Positions 1-7,349 are shown, numbered from the stretch's first letter. The stretch: DNA of 36,266 nucleotides from DATBFG01 sp036558645 (GCA_036558645.1 DATBFG010000047.1:1-36266), one strand, 5' to 3'. The notes: generated by a model from the letters alone, not told the origin. Numbers and translations are program-made.

Positions 1-2
1 TG

Positions 3-16
3 AGCGCTATCGCCTG
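3..16 (+). repeat. 14-bp direct repeat, left copy
   Basis: The 14-mer AGCGCTATCGCCTG here is repeated exactly at 829-842. The two copies bracket the hypothetical gene at 40-765. The core GCGCTATCG is also found at the 5' end of the tRNA-Glu gene, but there on the opposite strand. The pair could be an insertion footprint or a regulatory site; nothing else identifies a mobile element. Confidence 0.5.
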
Positions 17-39
17 ATATCGTCAATCACCGAGATGCA

Positions 40-765
40 CTAATCAACGCGCAGAACCTGCATCGCCAAATCAAACCTGTCATCTCGCTGAGCAGCAGCA
101 ACGCTCTTGAGCGTTTTCTGTGGACTGCCCGACAACAGCCATTGTCGGACTTGCGACCATTGCTCTTTCCTCTTGTTCCAGAAATCTGAAGGCCGTGCAT
201 CATCTTGGACGAAAGAATGCTCGACGATGACGATAGAAAGATGTCTCGCCGCTTCGACCGACTTGTCACTCTCCCAAATTGCTAAATAGGGTGTCATCTC
301 ATCTTCGGCCTGAGCTATTCCGCAGAGCCAATCTTCTGCATCGGTTGACCCAGTCTCATCGGGGCTTGTTCGCAAGAAAGCCTTCCAGGATGCTAGAAAA
401 TATTGTCGTATCGCTTTCTGTTCATCACCAGGCCAGCTTTCCCAATTCCCAAACCGTAGCTTGTTAAAGACGATGGCGGTGTTATCCATCTCAAAGGCCG
501 GATCGGGGACCGTGACCATTAGTTCAAATATGCGTGGCAGAAAATGCCTGAAGTCATCCTCGCCACCCCAGACAAGGATTGCATCTCTGGCGTATAAACG
601 TAGGTCTTCGGCAGAGAGGGCCCTCAGAGGCTTTGAGTGGAGGACGCGCTCCTGTCCCGGTTTATGGCAACAGGGACACGCATTTGTGTCCGCATGGAGT
701 GGATATCGAGAGAATGTGGCGTATAGAGCCTGAACCGCATTGATGCAGTCCGGTGTGAGGATCAT
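40..765 (-). CDS. hypothetical protein with CxCC cysteine cluster
   Basis: I do not recognise a function. The protein is about 241 residues from the ATG at 765. An alternative GTG at 810 would add 15 residues, but neither start has a clear ribosome-binding site. Near the N-terminus there is a CPCC cluster in the context NACPCCHKPGQE, which suggests a structural metal site. It is followed by a charged, aromatic-rich stretch (YARDAILVWGGEDDFRHFLP) that looks like a conserved core. There is no signal peptide or membrane segment, so it is probably cytosolic. The downstream part is rich in Trp and acidic residues. It stands alone on the minus strand between two copies of a 14-bp direct repeat. Coding quality is good over the full length; the function is open. 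Confidence 0.7.
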   Translation of the reverse strand: MILTPDCINAVQALYATFSRYPLHADTNACPCCHKPGQERVLHSKPLRALSAEDLRLYARDAILVWGGEDDFRHFLPRIFELMVTVPDPAFEMDNTAIVFNKLRFGNWESWPGDEQKAIRQYFLASWKAFLRTSPDETGSTDAEDWLCGIAQAEDEMTPYLAIWESDKSVEAARHLSIVIVEHSFVQDDARPSDFWNKRKEQWSQVRQWLLSGSPQKTLKSVAAAQRDDRFDLAMQVLRVD

Positions 766-828
766 GGGTGCAAGTTTATCCGAGCAACTGTTGAAAAATC
801 CCGATAACACTCATTGACCCGAGAAAGC

Positions 829-842
829 AGCGCTATCGCCTG
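829..842 (+). repeat. 14-bp direct repeat, right copy
   Basis: This is an exact copy of the 14-mer at 3-16, lying just upstream of the hypothetical gene. Flanking bases differ on both sides, so the identity is limited to the 14 bp. The remaining spacer from 843 to 1097 shows no convincing gene. Confidence 0.5.
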
Positions 843-1097
843 GGCTGTGGTCGGAGATTCTGCCTCTTGGCTCATTGTTGATTCTCAGGCCGTTGCGAAG
901 CCTATTCCCGTGATCACAATATGCCGGGGGATGAGGCCGGGCCTAGTCGCGTGTGACTCCACCACCGTTCTTCGACTGAGCCCCAAATTGTGTCCAGTTT
1001 GTGCTGCTACCGTGCACACCAAGTGTGACGACGTGTGCGGGGGAGCTACATGGTGTCCCTGGAAGTGTAGGCAATAACAGGTCGTGAGAGGAGGGCT

Positions 1098-1172
1098 TGG
1101 TAGCGCTACCGGGAATCGAACCCGGGTTTGAAGATTGAGAATCTTCCGTCCTAACCCCTAGACGATAGCGCC
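1098..1172 (-). tRNA. tRNA-Glu (anticodon CTC), CCA encoded
   Basis: Read on the minus strand, a 7-bp acceptor stem (GGCGCTA with TAGCGCT, one G-T pair), a D arm with AGGGGTTAG, and an anticodon stem GAAGA/TCTTC fold as expected. The anticodon loop TTCTCAA gives anticodon CTC, which reads the Glu codon GAG. The T arm is CCGGG-TTCGATT-CCCGG. The discriminator base A is followed by an encoded CCA at 1098-1100. Total length is 75 nt. No anomalies and no intron are seen. Confidence 0.95.
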
Positions 1173-1542
1173 ATCAATCGATATAGATTTTACGTCGTAG
1201 TCCGCATGCCGCACAAGCAACCACCCAAGCTTTGCGCAGATCTTGTCGCATCGAACAGCCTGCCATCCTTTGGCTCGACTTCTCTGAGCATTGCAACCAT
1301 AAATATACTTACTATTTCGAAGGAGACATTCACAGCATGGTTCAAAGACGGCTGTGAGGTTTCTCCCTAACGTTTGAGCCCGAAAATCGATATCGGAAAG
1401 GCGGCATGCGACTTGTGGTCAACGTCTCAGAAATCTCGGGATCGCATGCCTGCAATAATCCCGAGACTCTGCACTTCAAAAAGCCTGTTAGCGGTAGAAA
1501 TCCGGGTGTGGAGACAGAAGGTCGATGTTCCTCAGCGGAAGA
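1173..1542. other. gene-free spacer
   Basis: No credible long gene is seen. The notable items are an AT-rich patch near 1295-1320, a Shine-Dalgarno-like AAGGAG at 1320-1325 before a six-codon ORF at 1337 (MVQRRL), and a 9-bp inverted repeat at 1434-1466. The short ORF with its good ribosome-binding site may be the leftover start of a decayed gene. Confidence 0.5.
1434..1466 (-). terminator. candidate hairpin downstream of the 87-aa gene
   Basis: TCTCGGGAT at 1434-1442 is perfectly complementary to ATCCCGAGA at 1458-1466, with a 15-nt loop. It lies about 77 nt beyond the stop of the minus-strand gene at 1543-1806. No T-run follows on either strand, so it is at best a weak or Rho-assisted terminator. 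Confidence 0.3.
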
Positions 1543-1806
1543 TCAGTTCAGCAAAGTGATGCTAACCCGACGTCCGTCGAGGTATACATTTCCGTCAGTT
1601 CCGCGCTGAAACTCCAATGTTGTCGGAGCCTCTGTCTCTGGAAGTTCGTGAGCCTCCACCCAATATGCAAAATAGAATTCCACCTCCGGCCCGAGTCCTT
1701 CCTCTCGGTTAGAGAGCACTCGAGTTACTACAGCCAGCCTCTCTTGCGAAGGGTTGTCCAACAATATGAACTTGAAATGTTGCCCTAGCTTGATTTCAGA
1801 TTCCAT
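1543..1806 (-). CDS. small hypothetical protein
   Basis: This encodes 87 residues beginning MESEIKLGQHFKFILLDN. A good AGGAG ribosome-binding site lies 5 nt before the ATG on the minus strand, which is the main reason to accept it. The sequence is soluble, beta-rich and acidic, with no signal peptide, and contains a stretch EVEFYFAYWVEAHELPE that could form paired strands. The C-terminus (NVYLDGRRVSITLLN) looks like a complete small fold. I do not recognise the family. It has no operon partner; the next gene on the same strand starts over 1.2 kb away. Confidence 0.55.
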   Translation of the reverse strand: MESEIKLGQHFKFILLDNPSQERLAVVTRVLSNREEGLGPEVEFYFAYWVEAHELPETEAPTTLEFQRGTDGNVYLDGRRVSITLLN

Positions 1807-2171
1807 TGAACTCCTGGCATGTTCTGCGCTTCTGATCCCTACACCACCACCAGCAACTGATCCACGGGTAACAAACTACGGTTCGACTGGGTACCGGCGT
1901 GGCCTGGTGGTTGGCGAAACTTCCCAACTAACGTTCATTGAGTCCTGGCGTCGGATGTGGCATCTGACTTCCGAATAGGCCGTGACACGCGTGTAGTCAC
2001 GTCAAACACCTTGAAAAACGTCTCCGATAAAATCTTTTGGTGTCCTAAATAAGCTGCCCCTGGGTATTCATGGAGTTCCCTCAGTTCCTCATCTTGTGAG
2101 CGCTGCGATTTAGTTTCTGGGCAGAGTAGTGCGGCGTTCCTAACACCATGGAACGCCGGGGACACTCTCTA
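1807..2171. other. gene-free spacer
   Basis: No well-supported gene is seen. A 76-codon minus-strand ORF begins with GTG at 2165 just after the hydrolase stop, but it has no ribosome-binding site, overlaps a terminator-like hairpin and looks low in coding quality. The only structured item is that hairpin at 2132-2158. Confidence 0.5.
2132..2158 (-). terminator. terminator-like hairpin after hydrolase gene
   Basis: CGGCGTTCC at 2132-2140 pairs perfectly over 9 bp with GGAACGCCG at 2150-2158 around a 9-nt loop. It lies 14 nt past the stop codon of the hydrolase on the minus strand. A T-run is absent, so termination strength is uncertain. Confidence 0.45.
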
Positions 2172-3014
2172 TTACGCTGCTGCTTGCGTTGCCATCTTCA
2201 AGAACGCGAGGAGGTCGTTGTTAATTGTGTCGGCTTCGGTCGTGGGCATGCCATGAGGAAATCCCTTGTAGGTTTTCAACGTGCCGTTCCTAAGTAACTT
2301 TGCAGACAGGGGCGCCGAATCGGCATAAGGCACGATCTGATCGTCATCGCCATGCATGACGAGGACCGGAACCGTAATTTTCTTCAGGTCCTCGGTGAAG
2401 TCGGTTTGAGAGAAGGCAACTATGCCGTCATAGTGCGCCTTCGAGCCGCCCATCATGCCTTGACGCCACCAGTTCCAGATCACTGCCTCAGACGGTTTCG
2501 CGCCGGGACGGTTGTAACCGTAAAACGGTCCGGAGGCCAAATTGTAATAGAAGTTCGATCGGTTGGCCGCGAGCTGTGCCTGCAAGTCATCAAACACCTG
2601 TTTGGGCAGGCCATTCGGATTTGCTGCCGTCTTAACCATCAGTGGTGGCACAGCGCTGAGAATGGCTGCTTTTGCGACCCTGCTTTCGCCATGGCGCGCG
2701 ATGTAGTGCACCACCTCACCACCGCCCGTCGAATGGCCGATATGGATGGCATCTCTGAGGTCGAGATGCGCAGTCAGCGCCGCGAGGTCGTCGGCGTAAT
2801 GATCCATGTCGTGACCGTCACCGGTTTGGGAGGAACGTCCGTGTCCGCGCCGGTCGTGGGCTATGACTCGATACCCGTGCTTGAGGAAGAACAACATCTG
2901 CGTATCCCAGTCGTCGGCTGAGAGTGGCCAGCCATGCGAGAAAACAATCGGCTGTCCTGATCCCCAGCTTTTGTAGTAAATCGTAGTGCCATCTTTGACT
3001 GTAATAGTGCTCAT
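2172..3014 (-). CDS. alpha/beta hydrolase, non-heme chloroperoxidase-like
   Basis: This 280-residue protein belongs to the alpha/beta hydrolase fold group usually annotated as arylesterase or cofactor-free chloroperoxidase. It shows the oxyanion-hole motif HGWP (residues 27-30), DRRGHGRS (54-61), the nucleophile elbow GHSTGGG with Ser95, the acid motif HGDDDQIVP near 224, and a C-terminal catalytic His in FPHGMP. I chose the ATG at 3014 rather than an upstream one because GGAAGGAAG precedes it at suitable spacing and the family's N-terminus (STITVKDGTTIYYKSWG) starts there. No signal peptide is seen, so it is cytosolic. It is transcribed divergently from the quinone oxidoreductase at 3367, a layout that often shares one regulator. 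The natural substrate cannot be read from sequence. Confidence 0.93.
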   Translation of the reverse strand: MSTITVKDGTTIYYKSWGSGQPIVFSHGWPLSADDWDTQMLFFLKHGYRVIAHDRRGHGRSSQTGDGHDMDHYADDLAALTAHLDLRDAIHIGHSTGGGEVVHYIARHGESRVAKAAILSAVPPLMVKTAANPNGLPKQVFDDLQAQLAANRSNFYYNLASGPFYGYNRPGAKPSEAVIWNWWRQGMMGGSKAHYDGIVAFSQTDFTEDLKKITVPVLVMHGDDDQIVPYADSAPLSAKLLRNGTLKTYKGFPHGMPTTEADTINNDLLAFLKMATQAAA

Positions 3015-3366
3015 ACAATTGCTTCCTTCCATTGTTGGAGACATTGAAGAGAATGCGCCCGCGTCGGACGCTTAAGAGTCCCGTTGGTTCGGAACCAGCA
3101 GACGGTTCTGGTCGTGGTTGCCTGGTGCGCGTAAGGCTACTCTTTGCCTCGCGTCAGCGTCAACGGAGCCGATTCTGCCTGGATTATCGGCAAGCCGGAA
3201 ACTGCAAGCTTTTTAATCGGCGATAAATCTCTATTACGCGAATCTTGCACGAAAGAGCCTTTCAACACCCACGCCTGTTTGCGTCAGTTGACCAACACAA
3301 ATGCATAGAGCCAATTGGTATGGCATGCGTCAATAGAGCCTAAAATGAGCTTCAAAGGAGACTTTT
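3015..3366. other. divergent promoter region
   Basis: This 352-nt spacer separates two divergent genes and should hold both promoters. No gene is seen. The clearest element is a perfect 13-mer palindrome at 3085-3097. A TTGACC hexamer at 3288-3293 could be a -35 box for the rightward gene, but no good -10 follows at normal spacing. Confidence 0.5.
3085..3097. promoter_or_regulatory. operator-like palindrome
   Basis: TGGTTC-G-GAACCA is a perfect inverted repeat centred at 3091, about 70-80 nt upstream of the hydrolase start codon. The tight centre argues for a dimeric repressor site rather than an RNA hairpin. The cognate regulator is not in the window, so this is only a candidate. Confidence 0.35.
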
Positions 3367-4296
3367 ATGAAGGCGATGCAGCTGAACAGCAGAGGCCAAG
3401 GACCGGTGCTCATTGCGGCGGAGTTACCGAAACCGACACCCGCTTCAGGCGAAGTATTGATTCATGTTCATGCTGCTGGTGTTACCCCCTCAGAATTGCT
3501 TTGGTCTCCCACGACACATACGAAATCAGGAACGGCGCGTTTGCATGCGATACCAGGGCACGAATTTTCAGGGGTCATCTCGGCTATCGGCAACGACGTC
3601 CATGACTTTGAGATTGGCGTCGAGGTCTATGGTATGAACGACTGGTTCACGGATGGAGCGACGGCGGAGTTCTGCATTACGGAGCCCCAGAATATTGCGC
3701 GGAAGCCCGCCAACTTAAGTCACGAAGTTGCCGCCTCTGTGCCGATCGGAGCCTTGACTTCATGGCAAGGACTGCTGGATCGCGCAAAGCTGGAGCCAGG
3801 CGAGCGTGTATTGGTCCACGGAGGTGCTGGCGCTGTTGGTCTATACGCTGTGCAATTGGCGCACAACCTTGGCGCCCACGTCATCACCACCGTTTCAGCT
3901 CAGGACCTCGATTTCGTCAGGCGGCTCGGAGCGGACGAGGCGATTGACTACAAAGCCTCCCGCTTTGAAAAAGAGGTTCGGGATGTGGATGTCGTCTTCG
4001 ATGCCGTGGGTGGTGACACGCTCGAGCGGTCATGGAGTGTCCTCAAGCCAAGTGGGCGCATGATCACCATTGCCGCGGATAGCGAAGGCACAGCCGACCA
4101 GCGAGTGAAGGATGCTTTCTTCATCGTCGAGCCGAATCAAACACAGCTAGTGGAAATCGCGAAACAACTTGATGCCGGACAGCTTATCGCATTCGTCAAA
4201 ACCACCGTTCCACTCGATGATGCTTCCTCTGTGTACAGTGGAGCGGGCGGGCACAAAAGCGGATACGGAAAGGTCGTCATCGCCATTTTCACGTAA
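3367..4296 (+). CDS. NADPH:quinone oxidoreductase-like (MDR family)
   Basis: This 309-residue protein is a medium-chain dehydrogenase/reductase of the zeta-crystallin/QOR type, expected to reduce quinones or enones with NADPH. It has the GroES-like N-terminal domain with IPGHEFSGVISAIG (62-75) and the Rossmann nucleotide site HGGAGAVG (151-158) followed by a betaalpha unit. The zinc-binding cysteine lobe of alcohol dehydrogenases is absent, as in QORs. The start is supported by AAAGGAG before the ATG. There is no signal peptide, so it is cytosolic. It is divergent from the hydrolase gene, which suggests a shared detoxification or oxidative-stress role; this is inference. The exact substrate is unknown. 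Confidence 0.92.
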   Translation: MKAMQLNSRGQGPVLIAAELPKPTPASGEVLIHVHAAGVTPSELLWSPTTHTKSGTARLHAIPGHEFSGVISAIGNDVHDFEIGVEVYGMNDWFTDGATAEFCITEPQNIARKPANLSHEVAASVPIGALTSWQGLLDRAKLEPGERVLVHGGAGAVGLYAVQLAHNLGAHVITTVSAQDLDFVRRLGADEAIDYKASRFEKEVRDVDVVFDAVGGDTLERSWSVLKPSGRMITIAADSEGTADQRVKDAFFIVEPNQTQLVEIAKQLDAGQLIAFVKTTVPLDDASSVYSGAGGHKSGYGKVVIAIFT

Positions 4297-4443
4297 TCGT
4301 AGCGCCGCCGACCTGCGCGGTACCAAACAGGGTGCCATCCGGACTTAACAATAGCGTTTGATTCGCGACCTTCGATTTCCGCGCAATCACTGATGCCCAA
4401 GAGTGTGATTTTCCGGCCATTTGATGCAATTTTCGGCTTCCTC

Positions 4444-4472
4444 TTGACAAGCGGTCAGACCAGGGGCAGAAT
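4444..4472 (+). promoter_or_regulatory. sigma-70-like promoter of the mutasome
   Basis: A consensus -35 box TTGACA (4444-4449) is separated by exactly 17 nt from CAGAAT (4467-4472), a 4/6 match to the -10 box. It sits 88 nt upstream of the imuA start and directly abuts a palindrome, which is the geometry expected of a repressible SOS promoter. Confidence 0.6.
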
Positions 4473-4487
4473 TCTTTAGGCGAAGAA
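4472..4487. promoter_or_regulatory. candidate SOS/LexA operator
   Basis: TTCTT-N6-AAGAA forms a 16-bp inverted repeat that overlaps the end of the -10 box and the likely transcription start. ImuABC cassettes are LexA-regulated in many bacteria, so a repressor site is expected here. I cannot confirm that this sequence matches the LexA motif of this lineage. Confidence 0.4.
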
Positions 4488-4559
4488 AAAGCGAATACAG
4501 CCTCTCCGCCGCGACGCCTTCCCGGCTTCGTTGCTCCCTGAAATCCTGAGGTCCTCTTT

Positions 4560-5507
4560 ATGTCATCTCTACTGGCGCAGCTCCCGGTATTGGGGAATTC
4601 CGTGGCGTTCCCGCATCCTTTCACTCCCGAGGAAGCGTCCGCCATCGTTCGCAAGCACATTGCGGCTGTGCCCAAGCTGGGCAATGTGACGCCAGCCTCG
4701 CGGCTCGATGTGCGACCTGCCCCCGAGATGGTTTCGAGCGGCATCGCTGAGGTTGATGCGCTTACCGGCGGCTTGCCCCGCGGATGTCTCACTGAAATCT
4801 ATGGCGCTACCTCTTCTGGACGCACCAGCATTCTGCTTTCCGCACTGGCTGCGGCAACCCGGCGTCAGGAAGTATGCGCGCTCGTCGATGCAACAGATGC
4901 ACTGAATCCTCTATCGGCATCCACAGCCGGAGTGGAATTTTCACGGTTGCTCTGGGTGCGCTGTGGGATGAGAGCACCTCGCCAAAAGTCTTTCTTGGAA
5001 GGCGGTCACAAAAAAAATGAGCGCGAAAAGATGGAAGGTCCACTCGATCAAGTCCTGCGAGTCACGGATCTGCTCTTGCAAAGCGGCGGCTTTGGAATCG
5101 TGGCGATCGATCTGGGTGATGTCGCCTTCACAGCAGTGCGACGCATCCCGTTAACCTCATGGTTCCGCTTTCAGCGCGCAGTCGAGAACACCTCCACCGT
5201 ATTGCTGGTGATCGATGAAACTCCCTGCGCGCGAACGTGTGCATCGCTGCTAATGAGAACACAGTCTCCAGTCTTCAGTCGTCAGTCGTCAGCGAAAACG
5301 CTTTCGGAGGTCAGCTCGCAGCCATTAATTTTTGGCTCTCAGCAAGCGATCAGCCCGCAGTTTCGAGAAAAACCCGCTCATGCGGAAATTTTTGAAGGAT
5401 TGCAAGTCGAGATGGAACTGATGCGCTCACGCCTGGAGCGAAAGCCAACGCAATCTGTAAATGCAAGCTTTGCCAGCGAAACATTGCGGGCAGTCGTCAG
5501 CTTTTAG
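4560..5507 (+). CDS. imuA: ImuA-like RecA-fold mutasome protein
   Basis: This 315-residue protein is placed as ImuA, the RecA/SulA-like partner of an error-prone translesion complex, from its RecA-like core and its position directly before imuB and dnaE2. Residues 66-95 read DALTGGLPRG..EIYGATSSGRTS, a RecA-type P-loop region in which Arg88 replaces the usual Lys, so ATP hydrolysis may be weak or lost. The next segment (VCALVDATDALNPLSA) matches the RecA core strand that follows the P-loop. Residues about 235-245 are encoded by a heptamer repeat array (5262-5293) that is not part of the ancestral protein. The stop codon TAG at 5505 lies inside a second array, so the last residues (VVSF) are also repeat-derived. 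It is the first gene of the mutasome unit, 88 nt after a TTGACA promoter. Confidence 0.85.
   Translation: MSSLLAQLPVLGNSVAFPHPFTPEEASAIVRKHIAAVPKLGNVTPASRLDVRPAPEMVSSGIAEVDALTGGLPRGCLTEIYGATSSGRTSILLSALAAATRRQEVCALVDATDALNPLSASTAGVEFSRLLWVRCGMRAPRQKSFLEGGHKKNEREKMEGPLDQVLRVTDLLLQSGGFGIVAIDLGDVAFTAVRRIPLTSWFRFQRAVENTSTVLLVIDETPCARTCASLLMRTQSPVFSRQSSAKTLSEVSSQPLIFGSQQAISPQFREKPAHAEIFEGLQVEMELMRSRLERKPTQSVNASFASETLRAVVSF
5262..5293 (+). repeat. heptamer array inside imuA
   Basis: Four tandem 7-nt units CAGTCTC, CAGTCTT, CAGTCGT, CAGTCGT plus a partial CAGC lie in frame within the imuA coding sequence. They encode a Ser/Gln-rich stretch (SPVFSRQSS). The unit CAGTCGT is the same as the first unit of the array at the imuA stop codon. 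Confidence 0.85.
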
Positions 5508-5553
5508 TCGTCAGTTGGGTCGTTAGTTGCTGGTCATGAGTCGTGAGCAACTG
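5491..5553 (+). repeat. heptamer array, left arm of imuA-imuB inverted pair
   Basis: Nine 7-nt units run from CAGTCGT (5491) to GCAACTG (5547-5553), all built from GTCGT/CAGTC/GTTAG-type motifs. The imuA stop TAG is part of the unit TAGTCGT (5505-5511). The segment GTCGTTAGTTGC (5519-5530) is perfectly complementary to 5612-5623 in the right arm. Confidence 0.8.
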
Positions 5554-5611
5554 ACGGCATCCGTTCTCGATGCGAGCCAATGGCAAAGCGTTTTTCCTGA
5601 CGATCAACGCT

Positions 5612-5698
5612 GCAACTAACGACTGATATGAAAGAGAGATTCTGGCGATCGACGACTGATGCCAACGACTAACGACTAATGACCAACGACCAATGACG
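5612..5698 (+). repeat. heptamer array, right arm, containing the imuB start
   Basis: The right part has five exact-period units: AACGACT, AACGACT, AATGACC, AACGACC, AATGACG (5664-5698). The imuB ATG (5693) lies inside the last unit. GCAACTAACGAC (5612-5623) and GACGACTG (5651-5658) are complementary to 5519-5530 and 5491-5498 in the left arm, so the whole spacer can fold as a large imperfect hairpin. Confidence 0.85.
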
Positions 5699-7276
5699 GC
5701 TTGCTGCATTTTCGTTCCTGACTTCTCCGTAGAAGCGCTGCTTCGCGCCGAGCCCGAATTGCGCTCACAGGCTGTAGCAGTGCTTGAAGGCAAGCCTCCG
5801 CTACAGAAAATTTTCGCGGTAAATGATAAGGCTCGCCGCGCTGGCGTGAATCCCGGAATGACCAAGGTACAGGTAGAGGCTCTTAGCGACGTTGTGTTGC
5901 GTCCGCGCTCTGCATTGCAGGAGTCTGCTGCGCACGCTGCTTTGCTCGATTGCACGCAATCGTTTTCTCCGCGCGTGGAGGACTGCGATCACGACACCAT
6001 CCTGCTCGACCTTGCCGGACTCGAGCCGCTATTCGGTCCGTCGGCAAAAATTGCCCATGATATTGCACGGCAGGCATCCGATCTTGGATTAGAAGCGAAT
6101 GTTGCGGTAGCTGCGAATCTCGATTCCGCCATCCTGGCTGCTCGCGGATTCTCCGGAGTTACCGTGATTGCTGCCGGTCAGGAGGCCGAGCATCTGGGCT
6201 GTCTTCCCGTGGAAGTTCTATCTCGCGAAGTTGCCTTACAAGATCAGGATGAAGACGAATCTATGCGCCTGTTTGAAACCTTTGAACGATGGGGCATCCG
6301 CAATCTGCGTGCGCTGGCGGCGTTGCCGGAAATTTCTATCAGCGAGCGCATGGGACAGGTTGGTCTGCGCTTGCATCAACTGGCCCGTGGTGCGACCACG
6401 CGCACGCTGGCTCCCGTCGATAAGCCGCTGGAATTTGAAGAGGCCATCGAACTGGACTATCCGCTGGTGCTTTTGGAACCACTTGCATTTTTGCTCGGAC
6501 GCTTGCTGGACCAGCTCTGTTCGCGCCTGTCGGCACGCGCATTGGCTACGCAGCAATTACATCTGCATCTGGAACTCGACAACGGCTACCGCGAGGATGA
6601 ATCCACGGAAAGGAGAAGCTCGCAAAGTAGTCTGCAATTTCAGCGGACGCTTCGACTTCCTGTTCCCCTGCTCGATGCCAAAGTTTTTCTCAAGCTGCTG
6701 CAGCTCGATCTAAAGGCGCATCCGCCGGGAGCACCTATCGTCAAAATTCATTTGTCAGCGGAGCCTGTCCGGCCACGCGCAGCGCAAGGCGGATTGTTCC
6801 TTCCGCCCACGCCGGAGCCGGAAAAACTGGAACTCACCTTGGCGCGTATCACCGGCATTGTTGGTGAAGGCAGAGTCGGGTCGCTCGAGTTACTCGACAC
6901 CTATTGTCCCGAAGGATTCCGCATGCAGCGATTCGCTCCCGGCGCCGTTCCTGAGAAACCGCCAATAGACTCAGCCCTGAAGAAATCCGATGGAGCCGTC
7001 ACCGCATTACGAATGTTCCGTCCGCCGATAAATGCGTCTGTCACCTTGCGTGACGGAAAGCCCGCGCAAGTGACTTGTCCCAAGCGCAAGGAAATCGGTG
7101 GAGACATTCTCTGGGTCGCTGGACCGTGGCGCTCTTCGGGCGACTGGTGGGAGCAGGATGGTTGGTCGCGCGATGAGTGGGACATCGCTTTGCAAGCCGG
7201 CACCGGCATCGCTCTCTACCGCCTAGTCCGCGATCTGATGAGCGGCAGGTGGCTGGTGGAAGGAAGTTACGACTAA
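5693..7276 (+). CDS. imuB: ImuB, catalytically degenerate Y-family polymerase
   Basis: This 527-residue protein resembles Y-family DNA polymerases but matches ImuB, which acts as a scaffold tying DnaE2 to the beta clamp rather than as a polymerase. The first metal-binding position of Y-family enzymes (D-x-D-x-F-F-A) is replaced by CIFVPDFSVEALLR, and the usual SxDE motif is replaced by DTILLDLAGLEPLFG (about residues 100-114); both support loss of catalysis. The little-finger-like region and a C-terminal extension with WWEQDGWSRDEWD follow, as in other ImuB proteins. The start ATG lies inside a heptamer array and has no ribosome-binding site, but the N-terminus fits the family. The stop codon is part of a CGACTAA unit at 7270-7276. 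It is the second gene of the mutasome. Confidence 0.9.
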   Translation: MTACCIFVPDFSVEALLRAEPELRSQAVAVLEGKPPLQKIFAVNDKARRAGVNPGMTKVQVEALSDVVLRPRSALQESAAHAALLDCTQSFSPRVEDCDHDTILLDLAGLEPLFGPSAKIAHDIARQASDLGLEANVAVAANLDSAILAARGFSGVTVIAAGQEAEHLGCLPVEVLSREVALQDQDEDESMRLFETFERWGIRNLRALAALPEISISERMGQVGLRLHQLARGATTRTLAPVDKPLEFEEAIELDYPLVLLEPLAFLLGRLLDQLCSRLSARALATQQLHLHLELDNGYREDESTERRSSQSSLQFQRTLRLPVPLLDAKVFLKLLQLDLKAHPPGAPIVKIHLSAEPVRPRAAQGGLFLPPTPEPEKLELTLARITGIVGEGRVGSLELLDTYCPEGFRMQRFAPGAVPEKPPIDSALKKSDGAVTALRMFRPPINASVTLRDGKPAQVTCPKRKEIGGDILWVAGPWRSSGDWWEQDGWSRDEWDIALQAGTGIALYRLVRDLMSGRWLVEGSYD

Positions 7277-7349
7277 TACTTAGCTTTAGCCATTAGCCTT
7301 TAGCTCTGTGATTGAACGAAGAGCTAACGGCTAAAAGCTAATAGCTGAT
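7270..7349 (+). repeat. inverted heptamer arrays filling the imuB-dnaE2 gap
   Basis: The right arm has GCT at 7323, 7330, 7337 and 7344 (units AGCTAAC, GGCTAAA, AGCTAAT, AGCTGAT) ending at the base before the dnaE2 ATG. The left arm has AGC at 7282, 7288, 7295 and 7302. They pair as a hairpin: TTAGCTCT (7300-7307) with AGAGCTAA (7320-7327), then 6-bp and 5-bp helices separated by mismatches. The imuB stop lies in CGACTAA (7270-7276), a unit also present in the imuA-imuB array. Confidence 0.85.

Noticed and set aside
814..1077. 87-codon ORF with several cysteines
   Set aside because: The residue pattern is not that of a known zinc protein and no ribosome-binding site is present; it ends before the tRNA and looks like chance.
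1098..1172. tRNA-Glu as attachment site of the region to its left
   Set aside because: The shared core with the 14-bp repeats is in the opposite orientation and no integrase is seen.
1754..1978. 74-codon plus-strand ORF
   Set aside because: It overlaps the start of the better-supported 87-aa gene on the other strand and has poor composition.
1935..2165. 76-codon minus-strand ORF after the hydrolase gene
   Set aside because: It starts with GTG without a ribosome-binding site, covers a terminator-like hairpin and has no recognisable domain or coding character.
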